A stretch of DNA of 64,000 nucleotides from Acidimicrobiia bacterium (GCA_041393965.1 JAWKJB010000002.1:372001-436000); one strand, 5' to 3'; shown: positions 52,636 to 61,884, counted from the first letter of the stretch. Notes: generated by a model not told the origin, from the sequence alone. Program-made: numbers and translations.

Positions 52636-53652
52636 GTGGATTCGATCAGAGAAGCGAAGAGGCAACTGCGTGAGAGGATGCGTGGCGTTGGGCGCGCAGC
52701 ACACTCGGGCGCCGTGGTTGAGCACCTCGCTGCTTGGCCGCCGTTGCATGGACGGGTCGTCACCTACCTTGCGATGGGCGACGAGATCGATCTGGGCGGC
52801 CTCGCGAGCCTTGCACGGTGTTCCTTCCTCGCGCCGCGTATCGACGCCGGTGGGGAGCTGTGCATCCATGAGCTGCGGTCCGATCAACTGCGTCGTCACC
52901 CGTTCGGCTTTCTCGAGCCAGGCGTCGATGCTCGTGCGGTCGACCTCGATGAGGTCGATGTCGTGCTCGTGCCCGGAAGAGCCTTTGACTCGGCTGGCAA
53001 TCGGCTGGGTCGAGGGAAGGGCTACTACGACCGCCTCCTCGCTCGACTCCCGCGGGGAGTCGTCCTTGTCGGTGTCACCGTGGAGGGAGCCTTCGTCGAC
53101 GAAGTGCCGGTCGATGAGCGTGATGAGTCCGTTGACTGGGTCGTGACGGAGTCGGGGATTCGTCGGGTCGGTGGTGAGCTCCAGGACGCGAGCGACCGCT
53201 TCGTGTCCGCTGCGGTTGCATACGGGATCGCTGCGGCGCCGGTGCGGTTTCCTCAAGGGACGAGAACCTCGAGGGATGCTGCAGACGCCATCGGCTGCGA
53301 GCTCGGAGCGATCGCGAAGACGCTCGTCTTTGTGGCAGACGGCAAGCCGGTCCTCGTCATCTGTTCGGGTGATCGTCGCGTCGATGAGGGCAAGCTTGCT
53401 TCGTTCGTCGGTGCGACCACCGCGAGCGCGGCCCGACTCAGCGAGGTGCGCGACATCTCCGGTTACGCGGGCGGGGGGACACCCGCGGTTGGTCACTCGA
53501 CGGAGATGCCAGCGGTGATCGACGCATCTCTCGGCCGCTATCGTTGGGTCTGGTCGGCGGCAGGAACACCCGAGTCGGTGTATCCGGTGTCACTTGAGCG
53601 CCTCATCGCCGCCACCGGCGCGAGGGTCGCGTCGGTCGCATCGGAAGGATGA
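52636..53652 (+). CDS. 5-formyltetrahydrofolate cyclo-ligase fused to a YbaK/EbsC aminoacyl-tRNA deacylase
   Basis: 338 aa. Residues 1-~180 are a cyclo-ligase: PRIDAGGEL and the ATP/substrate motif LGRGKGYYDRLLA (R126-A135). It would convert 5-formyl-THF to methenyl-THF. Residues ~185-338 are a YbaK domain with the conserved Lys (K228, in GAIAKTLVF) and GYAGGGTPAVGH; such domains hydrolyse mischarged tRNA. One continuous frame joins the two. GTG 52636 follows GGAGG. The stop overlaps the next gene (ATGA). Confidence 0.88.
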   Translation: MDSIREAKRQLRERMRGVGRAAHSGAVVEHLAAWPPLHGRVVTYLAMGDEIDLGGLASLARCSFLAPRIDAGGELCIHELRSDQLRRHPFGFLEPGVDARAVDLDEVDVVLVPGRAFDSAGNRLGRGKGYYDRLLARLPRGVVLVGVTVEGAFVDEVPVDERDESVDWVVTESGIRRVGGELQDASDRFVSAAVAYGIAAAPVRFPQGTRTSRDAADAIGCELGAIAKTLVFVADGKPVLVICSGDRRVDEGKLASFVGATTASAARLSEVRDISGYAGGGTPAVGHSTEMPAVIDASLGRYRWVWSAAGTPESVYPVSLERLIAATGARVASVASEG

Positions 53653-54212
53653 GGATGAAGCAGTGGGAGAACAGCACGGCACTTGTCGTCATCGATGTCC
53701 AGAAGGGATTCGATGACGAGGGCTACTGGGGACCGCGCAACAACACCGAGTGCGAAACCAACATTGGACTTCTCATTGCTGCGTGGCGCAAACAGGGCTG
53801 GCCGATCGTCTTCGTGCGCCATGGATCGGCCGAGCGGTCCTCGCCCCTCGCCGCCGGCTCACCCGGATTCGCCTTCAAGGATGTCGTCTCGGGGGAGCCC
53901 GACCTCCTGATCACGAAGTCGGTCCATTCAGCATTCCACGGCGACGAGGACCTCGATGCGTGGCTCACCGAACACGGCGTTGCAGGAGTCGCCATCTGCG
54001 GGATCCAGACAAACATGTGCTGCGAGACCACCGCGCGGATCGCCTCCGATCTCGGCTATGACATGATCTTCGTTATCGACGCAACCCACACCTTCGACAT
54101 CGTCACCCCGACCCACAAGGTGTACCGTGCCCGTGAGATCGCGCGCTACACGGCGGTCACCCTCGAGGCGGGTTTCGGATCGGTCATGCATACTGCAGAT
54201 CTGGTGGACTGA
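53649..54212 (+). CDS. Isochorismatase-like cysteine hydrolase
   Basis: 187 aa. Catalytic triad in place: Asp in ALVVIDVQKGF, Lys in LITKSVHSAF, Cys in GIQTNMCCETTAR. The family hydrolyses amides or similar bonds (nicotinamidase, isochorismatase, carbamoylases); the substrate is unknown. Translationally coupled to the fusion gene by ATGA, so a related role in nitrogen or cofactor salvage is possible. It ends 5 nt from the convergent ABC gene. Confidence 0.88.
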   Translation: MRMKQWENSTALVVIDVQKGFDDEGYWGPRNNTECETNIGLLIAAWRKQGWPIVFVRHGSAERSSPLAAGSPGFAFKDVVSGEPDLLITKSVHSAFHGDEDLDAWLTEHGVAGVAICGIQTNMCCETTARIASDLGYDMIFVIDATHTFDIVTPTHKVYRAREIARYTAVTLEAGFGSVMHTADLVD

Positions 54213-54216
54213 CGAG

Positions 54217-55167
54217 TCACGGCGCGAGATCGATGATCTCGCTGTCATCGATGGTGATCCCCACAACGGTGCCGGGTTCCAGCGGGTGGCGTGTGGTGAG
54301 CGCGAGTTCGGATCCGTCTTCGGTCACCACCGAGGTCGCGAAGGCTCCGTCGGAGAACATCGATTCAACCACCGTTGCGCGCAGCGCCCCGTCCGTATCG
54401 ATCGTGATGGCATCCGACGGAATCGACACGGGTCCCCTTCCACGGAATGTGGAGAGAATGTTCGGATGCCCGATGAGGCGGGCAACTCGTTCGGTTCCCG
54501 GTGCCCGCCACAGCACGGCGGGACTGGCGACGGCGGCGACCCGCCCGGTATCGAGAATCGCAACCCGATCGGCGAACGCGAATGCCTCACCGCGGTCGTG
54601 GGTGACATAGATGGCGGTGGCACCAACGGCGGTCACGATCGTGCGCATCTCGTGCAGCAATGACTCGCGAAGGGTGAGGTCGAGGGAACCGAGCGGTTCG
54701 TCGAGCATGAGGATCGTCGGTTCCGGAGCGAGCGTCCTCGCGAGCGCCACCCGTTGCTGCTCTCCTCCCGACAGCGTGTTCGGATCGCGCGGACCGAAGC
54801 CTCCGAGTCCGACGAGATCGAGGAGTTCCGATGCTCGCGTGTTCCTCGCAGCGCTGGGGATGCCCGCCATCCGGAGCCCGTACGCGACATTGTCGAGGAC
54901 GGTCATGTGCGGAAACAGGGCATAGTTCTGGAACATGAGGCCGATGGGGCGCTCATGTGGCGGAAGGAGATCCAGCCTGACGCCGTCCGCCGTAATCGTT
55001 CCGGTGGACGGAATGATCCCGGCGATGGCGCGCAGAAGGCTCGACTTCCCCGATCCGGAGGCACCCATCACGGCGAATCGTTCCCGCTCCTCGATCACGA
55101 GACTGATCCGCTCAAGCGCAAGGTTTGCCCCATAGGCGACGCTCAGGTTCTCGATCACGACGCTCAC
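54217..55167 (-). CDS. Thiamin ABC importer, ATP-binding protein
   Basis: 316 aa. Walker A GASGSGKSS, Q-loop FQNYALFPHMTV, signature LSGGEQQRVALARTLA, Walker B ILMLDEPLGSLD and the switch His are present. A C-terminal TOBE-like regulatory domain spans residues ~235-316, making it longer than E. coli ThiQ. Last gene of the riboswitch-controlled operon; its GTG overlaps the permease stop. Specificity for thiamin is inferred from operon context. Confidence 0.88.
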   Translation of the reverse strand: MSVVIENLSVAYGANLALERISLVIEERERFAVMGASGSGKSSLLRAIAGIIPSTGTITADGVRLDLLPPHERPIGLMFQNYALFPHMTVLDNVAYGLRMAGIPSAARNTRASELLDLVGLGGFGPRDPNTLSGGEQQRVALARTLAPEPTILMLDEPLGSLDLTLRESLLHEMRTIVTAVGATAIYVTHDRGEAFAFADRVAILDTGRVAAVASPAVLWRAPGTERVARLIGHPNILSTFRGRGPVSIPSDAITIDTDGALRATVVESMFSDGAFATSVVTEDGSELALTTRHPLEPGTVVGITIDDSEIIDLAP

Positions 55168-56831
55168 AGCTCACCTCGCTGCTCGGCGCGAACGCCGTCG
55201 ATGACGAGGATCGACACCGCCGTGATCAGCATCAGGACGGCGCTCAGCGCGACCGCAGCGCCGAACGGTGCGCCACCGGGGCGACCGAGGAGCCGGAAGA
55301 TCGCGATCGGAATCGTCGGAGCTTCTGGTCGAGCGATGAACGCCGTCGCGCCGAATTCCCCCATCGATATCACGAACGCAAACGCCGCTCCGACCGTCAG
55401 CGCCCGGCCAACGAGCGGAAAGTCGACGGTCCACCATGCGCGCCACGGTGTTGCGCCAAGGGTCGCTGCTGCTTCCCTCAGCTCGAACTGCACACTTCCG
55501 AGGGTTGGCGTTGCGGTGCGTACCACAAACGGAATGGCAACGAGCGCATGAGCGATTGGGATCAGCAGAAGCGACGCGCGTAGGTCAACCGGCCAGTCGA
55601 GGGCGACGAGAAAGCCGAATCCGATTGTCACTGCCGAGGTCCCGAGCGGGAGCATGACAAACACATCGAAGGTGCTTGCGACGCGTCTGGAGGTGTACGC
55701 GAGCGCGGCACTCGCGAGGAGTCCGATCACGATCGCGATCAGGGCCGCAGCGGTCGCGAAACGGAATGAGTTGGCGATGGCCGCGACGGGGTCCACGAAC
55801 GCTGCACTCTGGTTTGGGAGGGTGGCAAAGGAGATGTAGTTTCCGAAGCCGACGCCTCCTCCGGGTTCGACAAGGGATCGGCCAACCAGGACCACGATGG
55901 GGATACCGAGGATGGCGATCATCGATCCAACGATTGCTGTCACCAGCGTCCGTTCCCGCCGGTCGCGCGGCCGTCGGGGCCCTGTGATGTCCTGGCGGAA
56001 GGTGACGGCGGTTCGTCGCTGGAAGCTGCCGTACATCATCAGGATGCCTCCGACACCGATGATCTGGAGGACCGCGAGCGTCGATGCGATGTCGAGGCGG
56101 AACGCCGCAGTGGCTTGGCGCCAGATCTCGACTTCGATCGTGGTGTAGCTGAGGTCGCCAAGAATCAGCACGACTCCGAACGAGGTGAACGAAAAAAGGA
56201 AGACGAGAGCACTCGTCGACGCGATCGCCGGTCGAAGTAGCGGCAGCGTAACGGTTCGAAACACGGTCAGCGGTGTCGCACCGAGGGTCTTTGCGGCTTC
56301 CTCGAGATCAGGATCGATCCGTTCCCAGTAGGCGCCGACTCCTCGCACCACAATCGCGTAGTTGTAGAACACATGGGCGATGAGGATGATCCACACCGTG
56401 CCGGTGAGGTCGACACGGAACATGCCTCGCGGTCCGACAAGGGTGAGAAAGGCGGTTCCGACGACGAGGGTCGGAAGAACGAAGGGAATCAGTGTCGACG
56501 CCCGCAGGATCCGCTTCGCCGGGAAGTCGAATCGGGCGAAGACCCACGCTGCGGGGAGGGCGAACACAACCGTGAGAACGGTCGAGACGGTGGCCTGCCA
56601 GAGCGTGAACCAGGCGATCCCTCGCAAACCGGGATCGCTGACGACATCGGCCACAACGCCGAGGCTCAGCGATCCATCAACCGAGAGACCCCGGATCGTG
56701 ATCGAAACCAACGGATACAGGAAGAAGTACCCGAGGAACACGGTCGGTACGGCGACGAGAGCGAACCGGCCGACCCTGGTCCGCCTGCGTTCGGCTACGA
56801 ACGAGCGATCTGCGTCCACTCCTGGATCCAT
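55164..56831 (-). CDS. thiP: Thiamin ABC importer, double-length permease
   Basis: 555 aa with two homologous permease halves (EAA loops near DLEEAAKTLGATPLTVFRTV and ELREAAATLGATPWRAWWTV), about 12 membrane segments in all. This architecture matches ThiP and Fe(III) FbpB-type proteins. It overlaps the binding-protein gene by 37 nt at its start and the ATPase gene at its stop. The thiamin role is inferred from the TPP riboswitch and ThiN. Confidence 0.9.
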   Translation of the reverse strand: MDPGVDADRSFVAERRRTRVGRFALVAVPTVFLGYFFLYPLVSITIRGLSVDGSLSLGVVADVVSDPGLRGIAWFTLWQATVSTVLTVVFALPAAWVFARFDFPAKRILRASTLIPFVLPTLVVGTAFLTLVGPRGMFRVDLTGTVWIILIAHVFYNYAIVVRGVGAYWERIDPDLEEAAKTLGATPLTVFRTVTLPLLRPAIASTSALVFLFSFTSFGVVLILGDLSYTTIEVEIWRQATAAFRLDIASTLAVLQIIGVGGILMMYGSFQRRTAVTFRQDITGPRRPRDRRERTLVTAIVGSMIAILGIPIVVLVGRSLVEPGGGVGFGNYISFATLPNQSAAFVDPVAAIANSFRFATAAALIAIVIGLLASAALAYTSRRVASTFDVFVMLPLGTSAVTIGFGFLVALDWPVDLRASLLLIPIAHALVAIPFVVRTATPTLGSVQFELREAAATLGATPWRAWWTVDFPLVGRALTVGAAFAFVISMGEFGATAFIARPEAPTIPIAIFRLLGRPGGAPFGAAVALSAVLMLITAVSILVIDGVRAEQRGEL

Positions 56832-57835
56832 CTTTCGCGATTGGTGTCGATCGTGCCGGGATCCATGATCACCGGGGCATCCGGAAACACGGTGTATTCG
56901 ACGAAGAGAGGCGGCAGCGCCGCCTCTTCGTTTGTCGGGTACACGAACATGTTGAGCGGGATGTCCTCTTGGACGGTTGTCGACAACAGGAAGTCGATCA
57001 GTTGTCCGGCCGCCGCCGGATGGGCGGTCCCGTTGACGATGCCGGCGAACTCGATCTGTCGGAAGCAACCCTCGGTCATGACACCGGTCGGTGCGTCGGC
57101 CAGCTCACCGAACAGGACCTCGGCTGGCGGTGAGGACGCGTATGACACGACGAGTGGACGGTCACCGCCCGATTGGGCGAACTGCGTGTAGTAGGCCTCG
57201 GACCAATCGGACGCAACCGATACTCCGTTGTCGAACAGGTCGTTCCAGTACGCCTTCCAGTCGTAGGCGGCGCCGTCGGGATACGCCGCGATGGTTGCCA
57301 TGAGGAAAGCGAGTCCCGGAGACGATGTTGCTGGGTCCTCGACGACGAGCAGGTTCCGGTACATGGGGTCAGTGAGTGCGGCGAGGTCGGCTGGGACCGG
57401 TAGCTGCGCGTCCTCGAAGCTCTTCTTGTGGTAGTTGACACACACATCCCCGAAGGTGATCGCAGTGGCGTAGTCCCCTTCGACATGGAGGAGGGGTGAG
57501 ACCTTGTCGAGCTCACCGGCTCGGTACGGGGCGAACAGGTCGTTGTCCAGCGCTCGTGAAAGCAAGGTGTTGTCAACACCGAAGACCACATCGGCGATGG
57601 GGTTGTCCTTGGTCAGGATGGCCTGGTTGACCATCGTCCCGGCGTCACCTCCGGTTCGGACGCTCACCGTGATGCCGGTGTCGTCGGTGAACTCGTCGAA
57701 AATCCCGTCGCTGAGCGCGAACGAGTCGTGGGTGAGCAGCACGAGCTGGTCTGGCTTCGTCTCGGAGGTGCACGCCGCGACGAGGACCGCAAGGGCTGCC
57801 GTGATAATGGTGAGCGTTCGGACGATCCTGGTCAT
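56795..57835 (-). CDS. thiB: Thiamin-binding lipoprotein of ABC importer
   Basis: 346 aa. Signal peptide with lipobox LVAAC (cysteine near residue 22). The family core follows: LVLLTHDSFALSDGIFDEF, ADVVFGVDNTLLSRALDNDL and FGDVCVNYHKK closely match ThiB/TbpA proteins. It captures thiamin or its phosphates outside the membrane. ATG overlaps the thiN stop (ATGA). Confidence 0.93.
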   Translation of the reverse strand: MTRIVRTLTIITAALAVLVAACTSETKPDQLVLLTHDSFALSDGIFDEFTDDTGITVSVRTGGDAGTMVNQAILTKDNPIADVVFGVDNTLLSRALDNDLFAPYRAGELDKVSPLLHVEGDYATAITFGDVCVNYHKKSFEDAQLPVPADLAALTDPMYRNLLVVEDPATSSPGLAFLMATIAAYPDGAAYDWKAYWNDLFDNGVSVASDWSEAYYTQFAQSGGDRPLVVSYASSPPAEVLFGELADAPTGVMTEGCFRQIEFAGIVNGTAHPAAAGQLIDFLLSTTVQEDIPLNMFVYPTNEEAALPPLFVEYTVFPDAPVIMDPGTIDTNRERWIQEWTQIARS

Positions 57836-58485
57836 GTTGTTCCTTCCACGATCACCAGGAGGGCGCCGGTGTCGACCGACACCGATGCTGGCCTGGCATT
57901 GGTTGTGTTTCTGAGACCGCGCGAGGTTCCCCGTGCGAGCGTTGCGCCCGACAGCGCCCATGTCATCCCCGAGGTCGAGACACCGGTCGTGTCGGACATC
58001 GCGACGAGCGAGACGGTCGTGCCGATGGCGACATCGACTTCGATTGTTCCGCCATCGCTGATGGGACGGACCTGGCCCGTGCAGGTGTGCCACACGATGT
58101 CGATGTCGGAGAACCGGCGATCAGTGAGCGCGGACGCGATGCCGAGGAGGTGATCGAGGCGGCCCGCTTCGCCACCGAAAAGGTCGATACGGCGAGAGCC
58201 TCGCGCCACCGCCTTGAGCATCGCGAGTTCGAGATCGGTCTCATCCTTGTCGGAATCGTGCCGTTCGATCGTCACATCGTTGCGTTCGGCATGGGCAAGG
58301 CCATGGTCCGAGATCGAGTCGAGGTCGCCGATGAGGAAATCGACGGCGAATCCCTGTGCCAATGCGTGGTCATACCCCGAGTCGGCAGCGATGATGAACG
58401 ATCTCGGCTGAGGGGCAGGGGTCGTGCAGAGCTCGCCGCCGAGGAAGATGCTTGCTGTTCGGCTTGTTGCTGCGATGGCCTCCAC
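57832..58485 (-). CDS. thiN: Thiamin pyrophosphokinase
   Basis: 217 aa. Motifs AADSGYDHAL, IGDLDSIS, DSDKDETDLELA and GGEAGRLDHLLG define the family, which converts thiamin to TPP using ATP. GTG 58485 sits at the end of the TPP riboswitch and its ribosome site GGAGGAAGG lies within the aptamer. A longer open frame only translates the riboswitch. As first gene of the operon, it phosphorylates the thiamin brought in by the importer. Confidence 0.93.
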   Translation of the reverse strand: MEAIAATSRTASIFLGGELCTTPAPQPRSFIIAADSGYDHALAQGFAVDFLIGDLDSISDHGLAHAERNDVTIERHDSDKDETDLELAMLKAVARGSRRIDLFGGEAGRLDHLLGIASALTDRRFSDIDIVWHTCTGQVRPISDGGTIEVDVAIGTTVSLVAMSDTTGVSTSGMTWALSGATLARGTSRGLRNTTNARPASVSVDTGALLVIVEGTT

Positions 58486-58590
58486 CCTTCCTCCGCTGGG
58501 ATTATCCAGTGTCAGGTTCAGCGGGTCGGTGGCAGTGCGGTCGCAAAGCCACCCTCTCAGCCCGGTATCTCCCGAGCTCCCCGGTGTGGT
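58482..58590 (-). promoter_or_regulatory. TPP riboswitch
   Basis: Conserved THI-box elements on the minus strand: GGGCTGAGAGGG, then CTGAACCTGA, then CTGGATAATCCCAGCGGAGG. A variable stem (GGGTGGC...GCCACC) separates them. The 3' edge includes the ribosome site and reaches the GTG start codon of thiN, so ligand binding most likely blocks translation. Confidence 0.95.
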
Positions 58591-58597
58591 CACGGCC

Positions 58598-58603
58598 AGT
58601 GTA
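58598..58603 (-). promoter_or_regulatory. -10 box (TACACT) of the thiamin operon
   Basis: Predicts transcription starting near 58591, right at the 5' end of the TPP aptamer. Confidence 0.5.
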
Positions 58604-58633
58604 GCGGCTCGACCGTCGCGCTCGGTCGACGGT

Positions 58634-59926
58634 TCAGACCGAGCGGATCCTCCGGTGTTTGAGGAACGCATGTTCAGCGGTCAGCACTGCGGCCAGGAGA
58701 AAGACGAGCGCGACCATCGCGGTGGGGTTGTTCGCGATTGAGTCGATGATGAGGACGATGAGTGCCCCCGAACAGCCGATCGTCCCGATGATGGCAAGGG
58801 GCCTGCGTACCGCTGCTTCGGATCCACACCGGAATGCCGCCGTGTTGACCACCGCGAACACGATGAGGAAGATCGCACTCGCGAGGCTTGCAATGTTCGC
58901 GAGCGGAAGGGTGATCGCGATCGCTGCCGAGGTGCCAGCGGTGATGTACAGGCCCGCGGGTTGGTTCCACACCTGGTGGGTGAGACGGTGAGGGAGCTCT
59001 CCTTGTGATGCGACGGTGAAAGCGAGGCGCGCCGCGCCGTAGAGGGTGGCATTGATCGCCGACAGCGTGGCAAGCACCGCTCCGACACCGACAAGGGTGA
59101 ACCCTGCCTGTCCGAGGGTTTCGGAGGCGGCTTCGGCAAGGGCATAGTCCGCAGCTTGTTCGATCTGGGCGGGTGTGAGTGTGCCGACGACCACCACGGC
59201 GATGGCGACATACAAGACGATGACGATGGCGATCGACAGGCCATAGGCGCGGGGGAGATTCCGTCGCGGTCGTGTGATCTCGGTGGAAGCGTTCGAGATC
59301 AGCTCGAATCCCTCGTACGCAACGAAGATCAGCATTCCGGCCCCGATGATGCCCAACGGTGAAGGCCACGATGACGGTGCAAGGCTGACCGCGTCGACGC
59401 TCGGCATACCGGCGGCGATGACAATCATCAGGATCGTGAGCTTGATTCCCACGATGATTCCTTCACTCTTCGACACGAGGGAGGCCGTGGCCATGTTGAT
59501 GAGCATCGGTGCCCCGATCCCCACAGCGATCAGGAGCCGGACGACGACGGGATCGATCGTGGATCCTGAGGTTGCAAGAGCGCCTGCGTAGTTCGCGAAC
59601 GCCGATGCGTACAAAGCCGTCGTTGCGATGTAGCCAGCCCACAACACGACATTGACCGTTCCGGTGATGTCCGACACACCGAACGCCCTGTCGATGAAGG
59701 TGACCGTTCCTCCGGGACTCGGGTAGTGCACAGACAGTTTGGTGTAGCTGTAGCCGGTGACGGCTGCGACAGCGCCCGCGATCATGAAGGCGACCGGTGT
59801 GGCACCTCCCGCGTATCGAGCCGCCACCCCGAGGACGGCAAAGATGCCACCCCCGACCATGCCACCGATACCGATGGCCGTCGCGCCGACGAGTCCGATC
59901 GGGGCGTCGTGGTCAGATGTCGACAT
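58634..59926 (-). CDS. APC-family amino acid permease
   Basis: 430 aa with ~12 membrane helices. GIGGMVGGGIFAVLGVAARY is the APC helix-1 substrate motif, and helix 6 has the FVAYEGFELISNAS type segment. It imports an amino acid or amine by proton symport; the substrate is unknown. Its ATG overlaps the end of kup by 14 nt, so the two are probably co-transcribed. Confidence 0.9.
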   Translation of the reverse strand: MSTSDHDAPIGLVGATAIGIGGMVGGGIFAVLGVAARYAGGATPVAFMIAGAVAAVTGYSYTKLSVHYPSPGGTVTFIDRAFGVSDITGTVNVVLWAGYIATTALYASAFANYAGALATSGSTIDPVVVRLLIAVGIGAPMLINMATASLVSKSEGIIVGIKLTILMIVIAAGMPSVDAVSLAPSSWPSPLGIIGAGMLIFVAYEGFELISNASTEITRPRRNLPRAYGLSIAIVIVLYVAIAVVVVGTLTPAQIEQAADYALAEAASETLGQAGFTLVGVGAVLATLSAINATLYGAARLAFTVASQGELPHRLTHQVWNQPAGLYITAGTSAAIAITLPLANIASLASAIFLIVFAVVNTAAFRCGSEAAVRRPLAIIGTIGCSGALIVLIIDSIANNPTAMVALVFLLAAVLTAEHAFLKHRRIRSV

Positions 59927-61778
59927 GCGTGCCGATGTCGACGCTCCGATCCGTTGGGAGATTGAAGAAGCTGGTCGGGTCGCCGCTGTTGCGAATCATG
60001 AATGCGAACAGGTGTTCACGCCACGGGATCATTCCCGGCCGATCCGTCACATCGACGCGTTCTCTTCCGAGGAAGTAGGTTGTCCGGTCGGGATCGAAGT
60101 CCAGTCCGTTGATGTCGTAGCTCGTCAGGTCCGGCGCGAGGGTCGGTGTCTCCATGAAGCCGTACAGCGCCGTCAGCTCGTGAAACCCCAACGAATGGTG
60201 CTTGACCGTCATGCGCTCGAAGGGGGTGACGGTGGGACGATCTGAAGTCACGACCGACACGAACACGATCGTGTCGTGGAGGCTCTCGTTGTGTCGCAGG
60301 TTGGCCAACAGCGCAGGGGGGACGCGCCCTTGTTGACGGTGGAGGTAGACCCCGGTGCCAACATGACGCATCGGTGGATGCTTTGCGAGCTCCTCGACGA
60401 AGGTCTCGACGGTGAGCGCGTCGCGCTCGATACGCGCCGCGAGGATTCGGCGGCCGGTTCTCCAAGTCGTGAAGATCGCGAATCCGACAAGACCGACCAG
60501 CAGCGGGAACCAACCACCGGACGGGACTTTGAAGAGGTTGGCTCCGGTGAATGCGAGGTCGATGACGAGGATCGGGGTGAGGACGATGAGTGTGCGAGCA
60601 ATCGACCACGACCAGCGTTGTCGTGCGACGGACGCGATCAGGATCGTCGTGATGACCATCGTCACGGTGACGGCAACACCGTACGCAGCGGCGAGATTCG
60701 TCGATGATCCGAATGCGAACACGAGAACGAGGCATGCAGCGAGCAGGAACCAGTTGATGGCCGGCACATAGACCTGTCCCCGGCTGTGAGCTGATGTCTG
60801 GACGGTCCTCATCCTCGGGAGATAGCCGAGATGGATCGCCTGAGCGGTGAGCGAGAAGGCGCCACTGATCAAGGCCTGTGACGCGATGACGGTGGCTCCC
60901 GTTGCGAGCACGAGGAGGGGCCAGTGGGCCCAATCGGGAGCGAGACGATAGAAGGGGTTGTCGATCGCCGATGGCTCTGCGAGGAGAAGAGCGCCCTGAC
61001 CGAAATAGTTGAGCACAAGCGCGGGGAGCACCACGCCGAACCACGCGAACTTGATGGGCTGGCGCCCGAAATGGCCCATGTCGGCATACAGCGCTTCGCC
61101 ACCGGTGACGACGAGGAATACCGATCCGAGCACCAGGAATCCTTCGAAGCCGTTGTGGCTGAAGAAGTCAAACCCGAATCGCGGGTTGAGCGCCCGGATG
61201 ATCGACGGATCGTTCGCGATCTGTCCGATGCCGAGGATCGCAAGCACACCGAACCACACCAGCATGACCGGCCCGAAGAGGCGGCCGATGAGGTGGGTCC
61301 CACGGGATTGGATCGAGAACAGACCGATCAGGATGATTGCGACGACCGGGAGGACGAGCCGGTGCACCGACGGGGCAGCAACCTCAAGCCCCTCAACAGC
61401 GGACAGCACCGAGATCGCGGGCGTGATCATGCCGTCTCCGTACAGCAGAGCGGTTCCGAACAACCCGATGAGGATGAGCCATCGCTTCGATCGCAGCGGC
61501 GCCGTGAGGAGCGCGACGAGGGCAAGGATGCCGCCCTCACCATCGTTGTCGGCTCGCATGACGATCATGATGTATTTGACGGAGATCACGAGGATCAGCG
61601 ACCAGAACATCACCGAAAGCACCCCGAGGACATTGGCTTCGGAGACGGCGAGGTTGTGTTCGCCTGCCAGTGACTCTCGAAGGGCATACAGCGGGCTGGT
61701 GCCGATATCTCCGAAGACGACGCCCAGTGCGCCAGCCGAGAGGACAGCGATTGCCTTTGCCGATTTCCGTGCGGCCAT
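59913..61778 (-). CDS. kup: KUP-family potassium uptake protein
   Basis: 621 aa. GALGVVFGDIGTSPLYALRE near the N-terminus is diagnostic; ~12 membrane helices and a ~150-residue cytoplasmic C-terminal domain follow. It takes up potassium with protons. TATCGT at 61786-61791 is 7 nt before the ATG. It diverges from uridine kinase. Confidence 0.95.
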   Translation of the reverse strand: MAARKSAKAIAVLSAGALGVVFGDIGTSPLYALRESLAGEHNLAVSEANVLGVLSVMFWSLILVISVKYIMIVMRADNDGEGGILALVALLTAPLRSKRWLILIGLFGTALLYGDGMITPAISVLSAVEGLEVAAPSVHRLVLPVVAIILIGLFSIQSRGTHLIGRLFGPVMLVWFGVLAILGIGQIANDPSIIRALNPRFGFDFFSHNGFEGFLVLGSVFLVVTGGEALYADMGHFGRQPIKFAWFGVVLPALVLNYFGQGALLLAEPSAIDNPFYRLAPDWAHWPLLVLATGATVIASQALISGAFSLTAQAIHLGYLPRMRTVQTSAHSRGQVYVPAINWFLLAACLVLVFAFGSSTNLAAAYGVAVTVTMVITTILIASVARQRWSWSIARTLIVLTPILVIDLAFTGANLFKVPSGGWFPLLVGLVGFAIFTTWRTGRRILAARIERDALTVETFVEELAKHPPMRHVGTGVYLHRQQGRVPPALLANLRHNESLHDTIVFVSVVTSDRPTVTPFERMTVKHHSLGFHELTALYGFMETPTLAPDLTSYDINGLDFDPDRTTYFLGRERVDVTDRPGMIPWREHLFAFMIRNSGDPTSFFNLPTDRSVDIGTHVDI

Positions 61779-61785
61779 TCGATCA

Positions 61786-61791
61786 ACGATA
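61786..61791 (-). promoter_or_regulatory. -10 box (TATCGT) of kup
   Basis: Minus-strand TATCGT, 7 nt before ATG 61778. Confidence 0.45.
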
Positions 61792-61871
61792 CTGCGGTTG
61801 GGAACCCATCCGAATCCCGGATCCCGCCCGTCGTTCAGAAGGTTGATGGGCCGGATCGCAGCCGAGACCGC

Positions 61872-61877
61872 TAGCGT
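61872..61877 (+). promoter_or_regulatory. -10 box (TAGCGT) of udk
   Basis: TAGCGT, 7 nt before GTG 61885; it overlaps the alternative GTG at 61876. Confidence 0.45.
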
Positions 61878-61884
61878 GCGCATC

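Noticed and set aside
52540..53496. A 729-codon minus-strand frame extending the membrane-anchored protein across the cyclo-ligase gene
   Set aside because: It would run antisense through a clear gene. The TAGGGT box 7 nt before 52539 and the immediate transmembrane helix support the shorter start.
58486..58671. Longer thiamin pyrophosphokinase frame starting at 58671
   Set aside because: This stretch is the TPP riboswitch plus promoter; translating it gives no conserved sequence.
61009..61884. Uridine kinase extended upstream to 520 codons
   Set aside because: The extension is antisense to kup. The kinase fold begins right after GTG 61885.
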